Below are positions 27,090-35,985 of a DNA stretch of 64,000 nt, piece after piece; the first letter of the stretch is position 1, and each line of letters starts with the position of its first letter. This stretch comes from CALMFG01 sp963666035 (GTDB lineage: Bacteria; Bacillota; Clostridia; Christensenellales; CALMFG01): positions 186,001-250,000 of the forward strand of contig CAXXJI010000007.1 in assembly GCA_963666035.2 (NCBI GenBank), given 5' to 3'. A program made the translations under genes and the position numbers. The notes beneath the pieces were generated by a model. That model was not told the DNA's origin. It searched no databases and saw only the letters and a list, made by a program, of their open reading frames with translations.

Positions 27090-27932
27090 GGTTCTGGTGC
27101 AAAAAATCTAATCTGAATAGAGTTAAGAAGCTCCATATGGTATAATTATGAAATTAAACTATGTGGAGCTATTATTTTGTCTAAGAACATATTCATTTGG
27201 AAGCATTTCGAAAAAGGGATTATCTTATTATGCGTCCGTTGGTATTTGAAATACCCGTTGAGCTATCGAAATTTAGTAGAGATGATGTTAGAACGAAGAG
27301 TTTTAGTTTCGCATACGACGATAATGCGATGGGTCCACCAGTATTCTCCGATACTTGATGAGAGACTTAGGAAACACGTGAAACAAACGAACGATTCTTG
27401 GCGAATGGATGAAACCTATATCAAAATCAAGGGCAGAAACGCATATCTGTATCGCGCTGTTGACTCAAAAGGTGGCACCATTGATTTCTACGTGTCTGAA
27501 AGGCGAGATAAGCCTGCGGCAAAGAAGTTTTTAAAGAAAGCACTCAAGGCCGAATATAATCAAATGCCACGGGTAATAACAACAGATCAATATAAGGCAT
27601 CTGAGATGGCAATTCTCGAAGAGACGTATTTCGGCGATTTAAGCTGGAAAACGCAGCATCGAATGTGTAAATACTTGAATAACATTGTCGAGCAGGACCA
27701 CCGATTTATCAAGAAGAAAACAAGACAGATGCTGGGTTTCAAGAGTTATCGAACAGCTCATAAAACAATCTCTGGCATAGAGATTATGCATATGATCCAT
27801 AAGGGGCAGGTCGAAGGGATTCGATGTGTCCGTTCTGAGATGCGATTCATTAACAAAGTGATGAGCGAAGTAGCATAATTACTGGGGAACCTGGCTATAG
27901 ATCTATCCTTCAATATTTTTTGCACCAGAACC
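27090..27932 (+). mobile_element. IS6-family insertion sequence, complete
   Basis: An 843-bp element bounded by a perfect 18-bp inverted repeat: GGTTCTGGTGCAAAAAAT at 27090-27107 and its complement at 27915-27932. This is the typical IS6/IS240 end. It holds one transposase gene. No matching 8-bp target duplication flanks it, so one side has been rearranged since insertion or the element sits at a cointegrate junction. It lies 43 bases past tRNA-Ser. Confidence 0.93.
27177..27878 (+). CDS. IS6-family transposase
   Basis: 233 residues, TTG start, intact. N-terminal HTH (YRNLVEMMLERRVLVSHTTI) and DDE catalytic core: D in WRMDETYIK, D in VITTDQY, E near NIVEQDHRFIK. Length matches the family. 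IS6 elements transpose replicatively and form cointegrates, which fits the absence of a target duplication. Confidence 0.93.
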   Translation: MSKNIFIWKHFEKGIILLCVRWYLKYPLSYRNLVEMMLERRVLVSHTTIMRWVHQYSPILDERLRKHVKQTNDSWRMDETYIKIKGRNAYLYRAVDSKGGTIDFYVSERRDKPAAKKFLKKALKAEYNQMPRVITTDQYKASEMAILEETYFGDLSWKTQHRMCKYLNNIVEQDHRFIKKKTRQMLGFKSYRTAHKTISGIEIMHMIHKGQVEGIRCVRSEMRFINKVMSEVA

Positions 27933-28356
27933 GTATATTGTGCTTCTCGGGATAGAATGGACATTTGAAATATCGAATACTGAACTTCCATCGGTGTATG
28001 ACTGCATCACCGCTGATCTGAAGTCTTTTGAATATTTTGAGCTCATTAATAAACTCCTTAAAATGATAGGAATTTAGTTTATAACGCAAACTCGTCTTGT
28101 TCAAGGGGAAAAATTTTAATGCGCCATGTTATAATGAATATAGAATTATTTGAATGAAAGACGTTGTAATTTACTCGTTATAAACATTGGAAAAAATAAA
28201 AAGTGTATCTGATTGTTCAAGCTTGGTGAGTTGATGTAACATGGCTATCAAGTCCTATTCCATTTTAGAATAACACCTAAGGAAAATCGAATTGATTCAG
28301 CCTATAAATAGATATACGATGACATTGCAGTAAATATATTTTTGGAGGTTTTATAG
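27933..28356. other. Intergenic stretch without recognised gene
   Basis: AT-rich sequence between the IS6 element and the importer operon. Short minus-strand frames (about 60-70 codons) have no ribosome sites and no recognisable content. A GGAGG site 8 bases before 28357 belongs to the binding-protein gene. I see no clear promoter or cre-like operator. Confidence 0.5.
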
Positions 28357-29364
28357 ATGAAAAGAGTTGTTAGTGTTGTGCTCGTACTGACAATGGTTGT
28401 TTTCGCTCTGGTCGGCTGTACAGCGAAACCCGCAAGTACAACGGAAACGACAAAACCGGCAGCCGCTGCCGAGGAACCGGCTAGCGCTTCTGAAACCAAA
28501 ACCATTGGTTTATCAATGAACGACTTAAGTAATCCGTTTATCAGTTATGTTGGATCAGGAATTGAAGAAATTGCAAAAGCCGCAGGATATGAAGTGATGG
28601 TTGCGGATGCAGCAAGCAATGTTCAAACTCAGATTACTCAGTTAGAAAACTTCATTACGATGCAGGTTGACGCAGTATTCGTTTTTGCTACCGATCCGGT
28701 TGCTTTGGCGGATACCACACAAAAAATTGCTGACGCAGGAATCAAACTGGTTACCGCTGGTGGGGACCTTGCTGGCGCGGACGTTGTGATGAACGTGGAC
28801 CAGTATGAATGGGGCAAAGCCAGTGCAAACTTGATGGTTGACTGGGCAACTGCAACTTTCGGCGAGACCACCGGTAAAGTTATTGTCATTAAATCCACTG
28901 GAACATCCGAATCGACCAAACGTTCAAACGGAATCATCGATGGTTTGACTGAAGCTGGCTTCAACGTGGTTGTTTCTGAAACTGAAGCAATCTCCGCGAC
29001 AGATGCCCGTACCGTTATGGAAAACATGTGGCAGCAGAACAGCGATGCAATCGGTGCGGTATGCTACGCATCAGATGGAGCAATTGGCGTAAACGAATAC
29101 ATCATGGGTATTGGCTCGGTCGACAAATCCAAATTTGGTATTTTCGCATGTGATACCTCTGACGCGGTTGCAGAATTAATCAATATGTCTGCAACAGACG
29201 AATCCGTTTTCCGCGGAACGATGGGTATTGGCGGACCGACCATTGACGGACAGAGTGTTGACCTGCCTTCAGGAACATTTACAATCATTGATCGCTTAAT
29301 TAAGGGTGAAGACGTCGGTTACTCTGGTGACTCGGTTGTAGCAATTCTACCCTCAGCCGAATAA
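28357..29364 (+). CDS. RbsB-like ABC substrate-binding lipoprotein
   Basis: 335 residues. Lipoprotein signal with ALVGC lipobox (Cys about 21), an Ala/Thr/Glu linker, then a type I periplasmic-binding fold opening IGLSMNDLSNPFISYVGSGIEEIAK and containing DAVFVFATDPVAL. Members bind sugars and similar small molecules. It is the first gene of a binding protein-ATPase-permease set. The neighbouring UbiD/UbiX and esterase genes raise the possibility that the ligand is an aromatic glycoside or ester rather than a simple sugar; this is inference. Confidence 0.9.
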   Translation: MKRVVSVVLVLTMVVFALVGCTAKPASTTETTKPAAAAEEPASASETKTIGLSMNDLSNPFISYVGSGIEEIAKAAGYEVMVADAASNVQTQITQLENFITMQVDAVFVFATDPVALADTTQKIADAGIKLVTAGGDLAGADVVMNVDQYEWGKASANLMVDWATATFGETTGKVIVIKSTGTSESTKRSNGIIDGLTEAGFNVVVSETEAISATDARTVMENMWQQNSDAIGAVCYASDGAIGVNEYIMGIGSVDKSKFGIFACDTSDAVAELINMSATDESVFRGTMGIGGPTIDGQSVDLPSGTFTIIDRLIKGEDVGYSGDSVVAILPSAE

Positions 29365-29429
29365 ACATTGAAAACGACTCGAAAGATGCAAATCTTAAAA
29401 GAAACAACAAACTATTGATTTAAAACAGG

Positions 29430-29491
29430 AAAGCTGTCGTATATAAATGTTGTAACATCAAGTTTACTTGAGCAGCGTATGCGGCAGCTTT
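29430..29491 (+). promoter_or_regulatory. Intercistronic hairpin between binding-protein and ATPase genes
   Basis: AAAGCTGTCGTAT (29430-29442) pairs fully with ATGCGGCAGCTTT (29479-29491) if G-U pairs are allowed. No strong T-run follows. Such stems after binding-protein genes usually protect the upstream mRNA or attenuate readthrough, giving more binding protein than ATPase. Confidence 0.6.
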
Positions 29492-29548
29492 CAATCTTAT
29501 GATTTGAAGTACAAATAAAATCTGAGAAATATTTCTTTGGAGTAGAGT

Positions 29549-31027
29549 ATGAGTGATGTAGTATTATCTGTAAAAAACATCAGCAAGATATACCCTGGCG
29601 TGGTTGCCTTGGATAAAGTCTCTCTGGAATTTAAAAAAGGGGAAGTCCACGCACTACTTGGTGAAAATGGCGCGGGGAAATCGACGCTGATCAAAATTAT
29701 CGCTGGTGCGGTTATTCCTGAAGAAGGTGAAATAACCATTGGCGATCAAACTTTTAAAGAACTTAATCCGCATTTAGCGAAGGACTGCGGGGTTGAAGTT
29801 ATTTACCAAGAGTTCAATCTATTTGACACCTTAACAGTAGCCGAGAATATCTGCTTTGGTGAGAAAGATGGACGTTTAGTAAATTATAAAACGATGCAGG
29901 ATAAGACCAAGCGAATTTTTACGGATATGGGCATAGAGATGGATGTCAACCAGAAGGTTTACAATTTGCCCACAGCCCAAAAGCAATTGGTTGAAATTGG
30001 AAAATCAATTTCGCGCGACGCCAAAATCCTTATCATGGATGAACCAAGTGCCCCGTTGTCTGTCAGTGAAATTGAAAAAATGTTTGAAATTATCCGCAAA
30101 CTGAAGTCTAAAGGCGTTACGATTATATATATTTCGCACCGAATGGATGAAATTTTTGAAATTGCGGATCGGGTTTCGGTTCTTCGAGATGGTCAATATA
30201 TTGATACCAAATCGACGAAAGAGACTACCATCGGCGAGCTGATTAAGCTGATGGTTGGCCGGTCACTGAACCAAATATATCCTGAAAAGAACTGCAAGAT
30301 CGGCAAGAAGGTATTAGAGGTTAAAAATTACTCAGGGAATGGGGACCATGATATTTCCTTTGATATCCATGAAGGAGAAATTCTCGGGTTGGCTGGATTA
30401 GTCGGAGCCGGAAGGACTGAGCTTGCTCGATTGGTTTTTGGCGCTGATAAAAAGGAAAGCGGCGAATTATATGTTGATGGGAAAAAAGTGGACATCCGCT
30501 TACCCAGCGATGCCATAAAGAATGGTATTGGCTTGATTCCGGAAGATAGGAAGTTGCAGGGGTGTTTTTTATCTAAGGAAGTGTATTGGAACTGTAGCAT
30601 TGCCAGCATTAAAAAGATATCAAGGAACCTTGTTGTGAATATAAACAAGGAAATAGATCAAGCAAACCACTACACGAAGATATTGGACATTAAGACACCC
30701 AGTATATTTCAAAGGGTCAAAAACCTTTCCGGAGGCAATCAGCAGAAAGTTGTAATTGCAAAGACGTTAGCTGCGAATTCAAAAGTATTGATCTTTGATG
30801 AGCCGACTAGAGGTATTGACGTTGGCGCAAAACAGGAAATATATCATCTGATGGTTGAATTAGCGAAACAAGGAAAAGCGATTATTATGATCACATCTGA
30901 GATGCCTGAACTACTGGGGATGTCAGACCGCATCATTGTTTTGTATGAAGGCAAGACCGCAGGTGAATTAAGCCGTGATGAATTTAACCAGGACCGAGTG
31001 CTTGAATTAGCATCTGGGATATTATAG
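29549..31027 (+). CDS. RbsA/MglA-type ABC ATPase (double nucleotide-binding domain)
   Basis: 492 residues with two ATPase halves. The first has Walker A GENGAGKST (about 35) and Walker B LIMDEPSAPLS. The second has the degenerate Walker A GLVGAGRTEL typical of the second half in RbsA/MglA, with signature LSGGNQQKV. In the first half the signature is LPTAQKQLVEI, also normal for this family. It powers import with the permease that begins 9 bases later. Confidence 0.93.
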   Translation: MSDVVLSVKNISKIYPGVVALDKVSLEFKKGEVHALLGENGAGKSTLIKIIAGAVIPEEGEITIGDQTFKELNPHLAKDCGVEVIYQEFNLFDTLTVAENICFGEKDGRLVNYKTMQDKTKRIFTDMGIEMDVNQKVYNLPTAQKQLVEIGKSISRDAKILIMDEPSAPLSVSEIEKMFEIIRKLKSKGVTIIYISHRMDEIFEIADRVSVLRDGQYIDTKSTKETTIGELIKLMVGRSLNQIYPEKNCKIGKKVLEVKNYSGNGDHDISFDIHEGEILGLAGLVGAGRTELARLVFGADKKESGELYVDGKKVDIRLPSDAIKNGIGLIPEDRKLQGCFLSKEVYWNCSIASIKKISRNLVVNINKEIDQANHYTKILDIKTPSIFQRVKNLSGGNQQKVVIAKTLAANSKVLIFDEPTRGIDVGAKQEIYHLMVELAKQGKAIIMITSEMPELLGMSDRIIVLYEGKTAGELSRDEFNQDRVLELASGIL

Positions 31028-31036
31028 GAGGGATAT

Positions 31037-31996
31037 ATGAAAAAGGGAAGCATCTCAGCATTTTTTAGCAAGTATATTATACTTATTTTATTTATTGCAT
31101 TGATTGCACTGTTCTCAATCTTGTCACCATATTTTTTAACCGTTAACAATTTGGTTAATATTTTTGTTCAGCAGTCATATGTTATTGTTGCGGCAGTAGG
31201 ATTATCGTTCGTTATGATTAGTGGCGGTATCGACTTGTCTGTAGGATATCAGATGTCTTTGGTGGGTGTTATTACATCAATGCTCATTATGAATTTTGGA
31301 TTTCCGGTATATCTGGCTGTCCTGATTGGCATTGTTATTGGTACATCCCTTGGTCTCTTCAACGGGTTCTTGTCCAATACGTTAAAAATTCATCCGTTGA
31401 TAGTAACCTTGGGATCGGCAACCATGTTTCAAGGGTTGTCATATACCATTTCAGGCTCCAAGCAGATTATTAACCTGCCCGCGACATTCAAGTTTTTTGG
31501 ACAAGGTTATATTGGTCCAATCCCGTTCAGTGTGATTATCATGGTGGTCATCGTGCTTATAGCGGATTTTGTTTTACACAAGACCTATTTTGGCCGATAT
31601 ATCTATGCGATGGGTTCAAATGACGAGGGCGCGCATTTGGCTGGCGTAAAAGTTAAACCGATGAAGTTGTATGTCTTTATGATTACTGGACTCACCGTTG
31701 CAATATCGTCCATGATTTTGTTTGGCCGCTCCGGTTCAGCACAATCATCAATTGGCCCGGGCACAGAATTTACTGCAATGACCGGCGCAATTCTTGGTGG
31801 TGTATCTTTCACCGGTGGTGAAGGTAGAGTCTGGGGCGTGGTTGTTGGCGTGCTCCTGTTGGGTGTGCTTGGCAACGGTATGCAGCTCATCAATATGGGT
31901 ACCTATGTTCAGTATTTTATTCGTGGAGCCGTGTTACTAGGCGCTGTTGCGTTTGATATGTATCAAAAAGAAAATGCGAAAACAGTAAAGGCATAA
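31037..31996 (+). CDS. RbsC-type ABC permease
   Basis: 319 residues, about eight to ten membrane helices, with the family motifs GGIDLSVGYQMSL and the cytoplasmic loop GSNDEGAHLAGV, where the EAA-like contact to the ATPase lies. GGIDLSVG is diagnostic for the ribose/galactose-type carbohydrate uptake 2 family. A single permease gene suggests a homodimer. Confidence 0.93.
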   Translation: MKKGSISAFFSKYIILILFIALIALFSILSPYFLTVNNLVNIFVQQSYVIVAAVGLSFVMISGGIDLSVGYQMSLVGVITSMLIMNFGFPVYLAVLIGIVIGTSLGLFNGFLSNTLKIHPLIVTLGSATMFQGLSYTISGSKQIINLPATFKFFGQGYIGPIPFSVIIMVVIVLIADFVLHKTYFGRYIYAMGSNDEGAHLAGVKVKPMKLYVFMITGLTVAISSMILFGRSGSAQSSIGPGTEFTAMTGAILGGVSFTGGEGRVWGVVVGVLLLGVLGNGMQLINMGTYVQYFIRGAVLLGAVAFDMYQKENAKTVKA

Positions 31997-32127
31997 CCTT
32001 AAAATAACTTAACTCGGATACAGATATTATGTTTTGATACGATTTAGGTGACGTGAATACGAAAAAAGCAGTAGATAGTCTTAATAAAGTTAAGGGGAAG
32101 CTTATGTTGACTATATATTTGCTGTTT

Positions 32128-32173
32128 GAAGACTCAGCTGCTGAAAAAAATCTTGTTTCTAGGCTGAGTCTTC
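32128..32173 (+). terminator. Intrinsic terminator after permease gene
   Basis: GAAGACTCAGC pairs with GCTGAGTCTTC (perfect 11-bp stem) around a 24-base loop, followed by a weak T/A tail. It probably separates or attenuates transcription between the importer and the metabolic genes. Confidence 0.6.
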
Positions 32174-32201
32174 TAATTTAATGATAATTTGAGGGGGCAT
32201 T

Positions 32202-32999
32202 TTGGGGATTAAATTTAAAGTGGTTCGCCATGCAAAACATATATTTCATATCGCTGGTTTTATTGAGGACCTTACCTATGTGATTGTAGGAGAGAAAAGG
32301 GCGGCCGTCATTGATACCGGAATTGGTATAGGCTCATTAAGAGCCAAGGTTGAGAAAATTACAGAGCTGCCTTATTTCATTATCAATACACATGGGCACC
32401 CGGATCATGCGGGTGGAAACGGCCAATTTGCTGATAAGGATATTTATCTTAACTCAAATGATATTGCGGTGTACAAAAGAATGTGCACAATCGATTTTCG
32501 AAAAGAAGATCTGATTAGAGGTAATGGTGATAAAGCAAAATCAATCTTCCCGAAATTTGTGGAAGGCACACCCGAGACAAAAGAGCTTAAGGAAGGGATG
32601 ACCTTTGACCTTGGAGGAAGGTCTTTATCTGTTATAGGTGCGTTTAGCCATACACCAGGCAGCGTTTGCATTTATGATACGCTATCGAAGGGCTTGTTTG
32701 CCGGGGATGTGCTGACCAACACCAGTACATGGCTGCATCTCGATGTATGCGGGCCACTTTCCATGTATATCGATGCAATGCAGCGAATCAAAGAGATGGA
32801 GTTGGATGTTTTAAAGGTATACCCGGGGCATTTACCCTCACCGATTACGTATGATGTGCTAGATAAAAAAATTACGTGTGCGCAGGCTATTTATAATAAC
32901 CCTAAAATCGGTAAACCGGTGATGACTTTTGCCGGTGAAGGATACATGTTTAAACAAGAAGACACTTCAATCATCTATGATCCAAACCACATAAAATAG
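32202..32999 (+). CDS. Metallo-beta-lactamase-fold hydrolase
   Basis: 265 residues, TTG start behind GAGGGGG. The dinuclear metal motif NTHGHPDHAGG (about residue 65), GAFSHTPGSV, DVLTNTS and VYPGHLPSP are in the order expected of the MBL fold. Substrate unknown. Placement between the importer and UbiX makes it part of the same catabolic unit; a lactonase or ester/thioester hydrolase role is plausible. Confidence 0.85.
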   Translation: MGIKFKVVRHAKHIFHIAGFIEDLTYVIVGEKRAAVIDTGIGIGSLRAKVEKITELPYFIINTHGHPDHAGGNGQFADKDIYLNSNDIAVYKRMCTIDFRKEDLIRGNGDKAKSIFPKFVEGTPETKELKEGMTFDLGGRSLSVIGAFSHTPGSVCIYDTLSKGLFAGDVLTNTSTWLHLDVCGPLSMYIDAMQRIKEMELDVLKVYPGHLPSPITYDVLDKKITCAQAIYNNPKIGKPVMTFAGEGYMFKQEDTSIIYDPNHIK

Positions 33000-33043
33000 G
33001 ATATCCCGAGCAGTTTATGCCTACGATAAACAGAGGTAATATT

Positions 33044-33613
33044 TTGGACAAACAAAAACGGATAGTGATTGGCATTACCGGCGCAAGCGGTGCACCAATT
33101 GCGATTGAGCTATTAAAAGCATTAACGATGGTGCCTGAAATTGAAACACATTTGATTATATCGGATAGTGCCATCCGAACAGTTGAACAGGAAACGGATG
33201 ATTCTGTTGAAAGCGTCAAGGCTTTAGCGGATGTTGTATATGATGTTGGCAACATTGGGGCAACGATAGCCAGCGGGTCATTTAAAAACGAGGGCATGAT
33301 TATTGTGCCATGTTCGATGAAAACACTTGCAGGCATCGCGAACGGATATAGTGATAATTTGATACAACGCGCAGCCGATGTTGCTATTAAAGAAAAAAGA
33401 AAATTATTGCTGGTGCCAAGAGAATGCCCGTTAAGTCCGATTCACCTTAAAAATATGCTGGAACTTTCTCAATTAGGTGTAATGATGCTTCCGCCTGTGT
33501 TGAGTTATTATAATCATCCAAAAACCATTGAGGATAGCACACGGCATATTGTTGGGAAGATATTGGATGCGTTTGGCATTGAGTATTCGCATTATAAACG
33601 TTGGGAAGGCTGA
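33044..33613 (+). CDS. ubiX: UbiX-family flavin prenyltransferase
   Basis: 189 residues from a TTG at 33044, which has AGAGGT 6 bases upstream. The in-frame ATG at 33017 lacks a site and would add residues before the first strand. The protein opens IVIGITGASGAPIAIELLKAL, and carries IIVPCSMKTLAGIANGYSDNLIQRAADV and the LLVPRECPLSPIHL loop. It makes prenyl-FMN from FMN and dimethylallyl phosphate, the cofactor required by UbiD decarboxylases. A UbiD gene lies 2.4 kb downstream. Confidence 0.92.
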   Translation: MDKQKRIVIGITGASGAPIAIELLKALTMVPEIETHLIISDSAIRTVEQETDDSVESVKALADVVYDVGNIGATIASGSFKNEGMIIVPCSMKTLAGIANGYSDNLIQRAADVAIKEKRKLLLVPRECPLSPIHLKNMLELSQLGVMMLPPVLSYYNHPKTIEDSTRHIVGKILDAFGIEYSHYKRWEG

Positions 33614-33614
33614 G

Positions 33615-34031
33615 ATGAAAAATAATACTTTTTCAGTTGAGGTTAATGAGGGAGATGTTGCTCTGAACATGGAGGGTGTTTTTTCAGGCGAGGATTTGAC
33701 GCTGATTGTCCAGGGCGGGACAAGACCGCATATTGGTTCTGTGAGCATTGCAGAGTATCGGGAAAGTTTGAAAGGCGATGGCGCCGCATCGGCAACTGTT
33801 TCGACAATCAATCTGCTGGGGCATAAAGATGATATTGTCGGGAATAAAATTGCTTATGAAACTGCAAAAGCAATGGGGAAGACGTGTGTGGTCACCTGCG
33901 GTATACACTTTGATGGTGTCACAGCACCGGAAATTGAGAACATTCGAATTCTTTCCGATAAGCTGTGTCAAAAAGCGATTATTGAAATAATTCACATGCA
34001 AAACGATGATGCGAACTTAAGAGGAGATTGA
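33615..34031 (+). CDS. LpdD-like prenyl-FMN chaperone/decarboxylase accessory protein
   Basis: 138 residues from ATG 33615, one base after the UbiX stop. The frame is open further upstream inside ubiX but has no start signal there. It contains GGTRPHIGSVSIAEY and VVTCGIHFDGVT, the 'GG-x-PHIG' and 'GxHxD' pattern of the small protein encoded with UbiX and UbiD in gallate-type decarboxylase sets (LpdB-LpdC-LpdD of lactobacilli). The family is described as helping prenylated flavin delivery; mechanism is not settled. The assignment is from motif memory plus context. Confidence 0.7.
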   Translation: MKNNTFSVEVNEGDVALNMEGVFSGEDLTLIVQGGTRPHIGSVSIAEYRESLKGDGAASATVSTINLLGHKDDIVGNKIAYETAKAMGKTCVVTCGIHFDGVTAPEIENIRILSDKLCQKAIIEIIHMQNDDANLRGD

Positions 34032-34032
34032 T

Positions 34033-34920
34033 ATGATACATATAAAGGATTCAGGAAATTTACAGGCAGCAGATGTCTCGCATATTGAAAATAAGTATTT
34101 GGATGTTCGATACGCGGATGCTTCCGACGAACAGAAGCTGGACTTATATTTGCCTGAAAACAGTAAAGGGCTCTTTCCACTGATTATTCACATTCATGGT
34201 GGCGCCTTTAAGATGTGTGATAAACGAGATATTCAGGTTGTGCCTTGGTTGGGAGCGCTGGAGCTAGGGTATGCGGTGGCCAGTATCAACTACCGATTAT
34301 CCTGGGAGGCCATTTTCCCAGCGGCTGTTTATGATTGCAAAGCGGCAATTCGTTATCTTCGAGCAAATTGTGAAAAATACAATATTAAGAAAAATAAAAT
34401 CGCGGTGGTTGGCGGTTCGGCCGGCGGGAATCTATCAGAGATGATTGCAGTCAGCGCAAATGTTGACGCCCTGTCTGACCTGTCTATGGGCAATGCCGGG
34501 GAGTCCTGTGAAGTTCAATCAATGGTTGCATGGTTTGGGCCGACTGACTTTTTAAAGATGAATGAGCAACTGGCATTGGATGGATTGGGGCCGCTTGACC
34601 ACAATGACGCAGATTCACCAGAATCGGAATATATGGGTGGCAAGATCACGGATTTGGACCCGAATTGGGTACAGCAGGCGAACCCAATGACATATGTACA
34701 TGATGGCATTCCGCCGATGTTTATTCAGCATGGAGACAAAGACCATTTAGTACCATGGCGTCAGTCCAAATTGCTTGTGGATAAAATTGAAAAAGAGATC
34801 GGGCCTGGACGTGTGAAATTTGAAATACTCAAAGGCGCGGATCATGCGGATGATATGTTCAATACCGACGAAAACATGAAGAAAGCATTTGATTTTTTAG
34901 ATCTGCACTTAAAGGGTTAA
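34033..34920 (+). CDS. Alpha/beta hydrolase, HSL-type esterase
   Basis: 295 residues. Oxyanion-hole motif HIHGGAF (HGGG-like, about residue 55), nucleophile elbow GGSAGGN (Ser about 137), acid in HGDKDHLVPW and His in KGADHADD complete the triad. Begins one base after the LpdD-like gene, so it is in the same transcript. It could release an aromatic acid from an ester before decarboxylation; comparable pairing of tannase/hydroxycinnamate esterase with UbiD-type decarboxylases is known. Confidence 0.85.
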   Translation: MIHIKDSGNLQAADVSHIENKYLDVRYADASDEQKLDLYLPENSKGLFPLIIHIHGGAFKMCDKRDIQVVPWLGALELGYAVASINYRLSWEAIFPAAVYDCKAAIRYLRANCEKYNIKKNKIAVVGGSAGGNLSEMIAVSANVDALSDLSMGNAGESCEVQSMVAWFGPTDFLKMNEQLALDGLGPLDHNDADSPESEYMGGKITDLDPNWVQQANPMTYVHDGIPPMFIQHGDKDHLVPWRQSKLLVDKIEKEIGPGRVKFEILKGADHADDMFNTDENMKKAFDFLDLHLKG

Positions 34921-34952
34921 TAATACTGTGAGCGATAATCCTTGGTACTCGT

Positions 34953-35843
34953 TTAAGTTAAAAGGGGTTTGTCATGGGCAATATAATCCCAAAATTGCTT
35001 TGCGGCTTTGGACAGCTTTCTGTTCTTAATATGAGCCAGGCAGATAGATGAAGTGACTTGAGGCTCAATTTCTACAATGGAGACATTATCGTGTTTTGAA
35101 AATTCGGCATGTCGTCGCATAAGCAATGTGATGCCCATATCTTTTGATACCAAATCAATCAGGTTTTCCGGGCGTTGACCGGTATACCCAATTTTTGGAG
35201 TAAAACCCGCCTTAACGCATGTATCATAGCAGAGCCTGTAGAGTAAGGTTCCATTATCTAAAAACATGAACTCTTCATCTTTAAGTGAATTCAGGTTAAT
35301 TTTGTTCTTCTGAGATAATGGATTTGTATCTGGCAACAGCGCAACTAAATGGTCCTCATAAAAGGTAATATAGTTCAAAAGATTTGCATCGGTATTGGGC
35401 CTTCTGATAAAGGCAAGTTCAAACTCACCTTGTTCCATTAACCTTAAGATATCATTTGCCTCATGGGTAGAGATGACTAATGATATTTCGGGATGGCTTT
35501 TCCGGAATGAAGCGATTGCACCTGTGATTTCATACTGCGCCATAACGGGCAGAGAAGCGATTTTAAGGGTGCTTTTATTCTTTTCTTTATATGCTGAAAG
35601 CGCTTGGGTAAAGTCTTCATTTGTATCATACAGCTTCTGTGCATAGGGTAAAAATAGCCTGCCCGCGTCACTGATGGTAACTTGGCGTGCTGAGCGGTCA
35701 AACAACTGGATATCTAATTCTTGCTCCAAATGGATGATGTGTTTTGAAAGGGACGATTGAGACATGCACAATTCCTGAGCTGCGATTGAGAAGCTCTTGT
35801 GTTCGACAATGGCTAGGAATTCTCTAATGTGCTCGAGGTTCAT
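34953..35843 (-). CDS. LysR-family transcriptional regulator
   Basis: 296 residues from ATG 35843, which has AAGGGA 6 bases upstream; a longer in-frame start would place the ribosome site inside the gene. N-terminal winged HTH (EFLAIVEHKSFSIAAQELCMSQSSLSKHI) and C-terminal type II periplasmic-fold effector domain. It is transcribed away from ubiD and lies between the esterase and ubiD genes, so it is the likely activator of the locus, responding to the aromatic acid. Confidence 0.92.
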   Translation of the reverse strand: MNLEHIREFLAIVEHKSFSIAAQELCMSQSSLSKHIIHLEQELDIQLFDRSARQVTISDAGRLFLPYAQKLYDTNEDFTQALSAYKEKNKSTLKIASLPVMAQYEITGAIASFRKSHPEISLVISTHEANDILRLMEQGEFELAFIRRPNTDANLLNYITFYEDHLVALLPDTNPLSQKNKINLNSLKDEEFMFLDNGTLLYRLCYDTCVKAGFTPKIGYTGQRPENLIDLVSKDMGITLLMRRHAEFSKHDNVSIVEIEPQVTSSICLAHIKNRKLSKAAKQFWDYIAHDKPLLT

Positions 35844-35861
35844 ACCAGTTCCCTTCAAACG

Positions 35862-35893
35862 TATTCTAATATGGAATATATTATATCAGAATA
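35862..35893. promoter_or_regulatory. Candidate LysR operator in lysR-ubiD divergent region
   Basis: An imperfect 32-base palindrome begins TATTCTAATAT and ends ATATCAGAATA. It sits 19 bases before the lysR start and 93 bases before ubiD, where LysR regulators usually bind to control themselves and the divergent target. Confidence 0.5.
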
Positions 35894-35985
35894 AGAATTG
35901 TATGTAAATATGCGCTGTTTTATTATATCTATAGACGTTGTACTTGATATTCGTAATTGAAAATATTTGAACATGGGAAAGTGGA

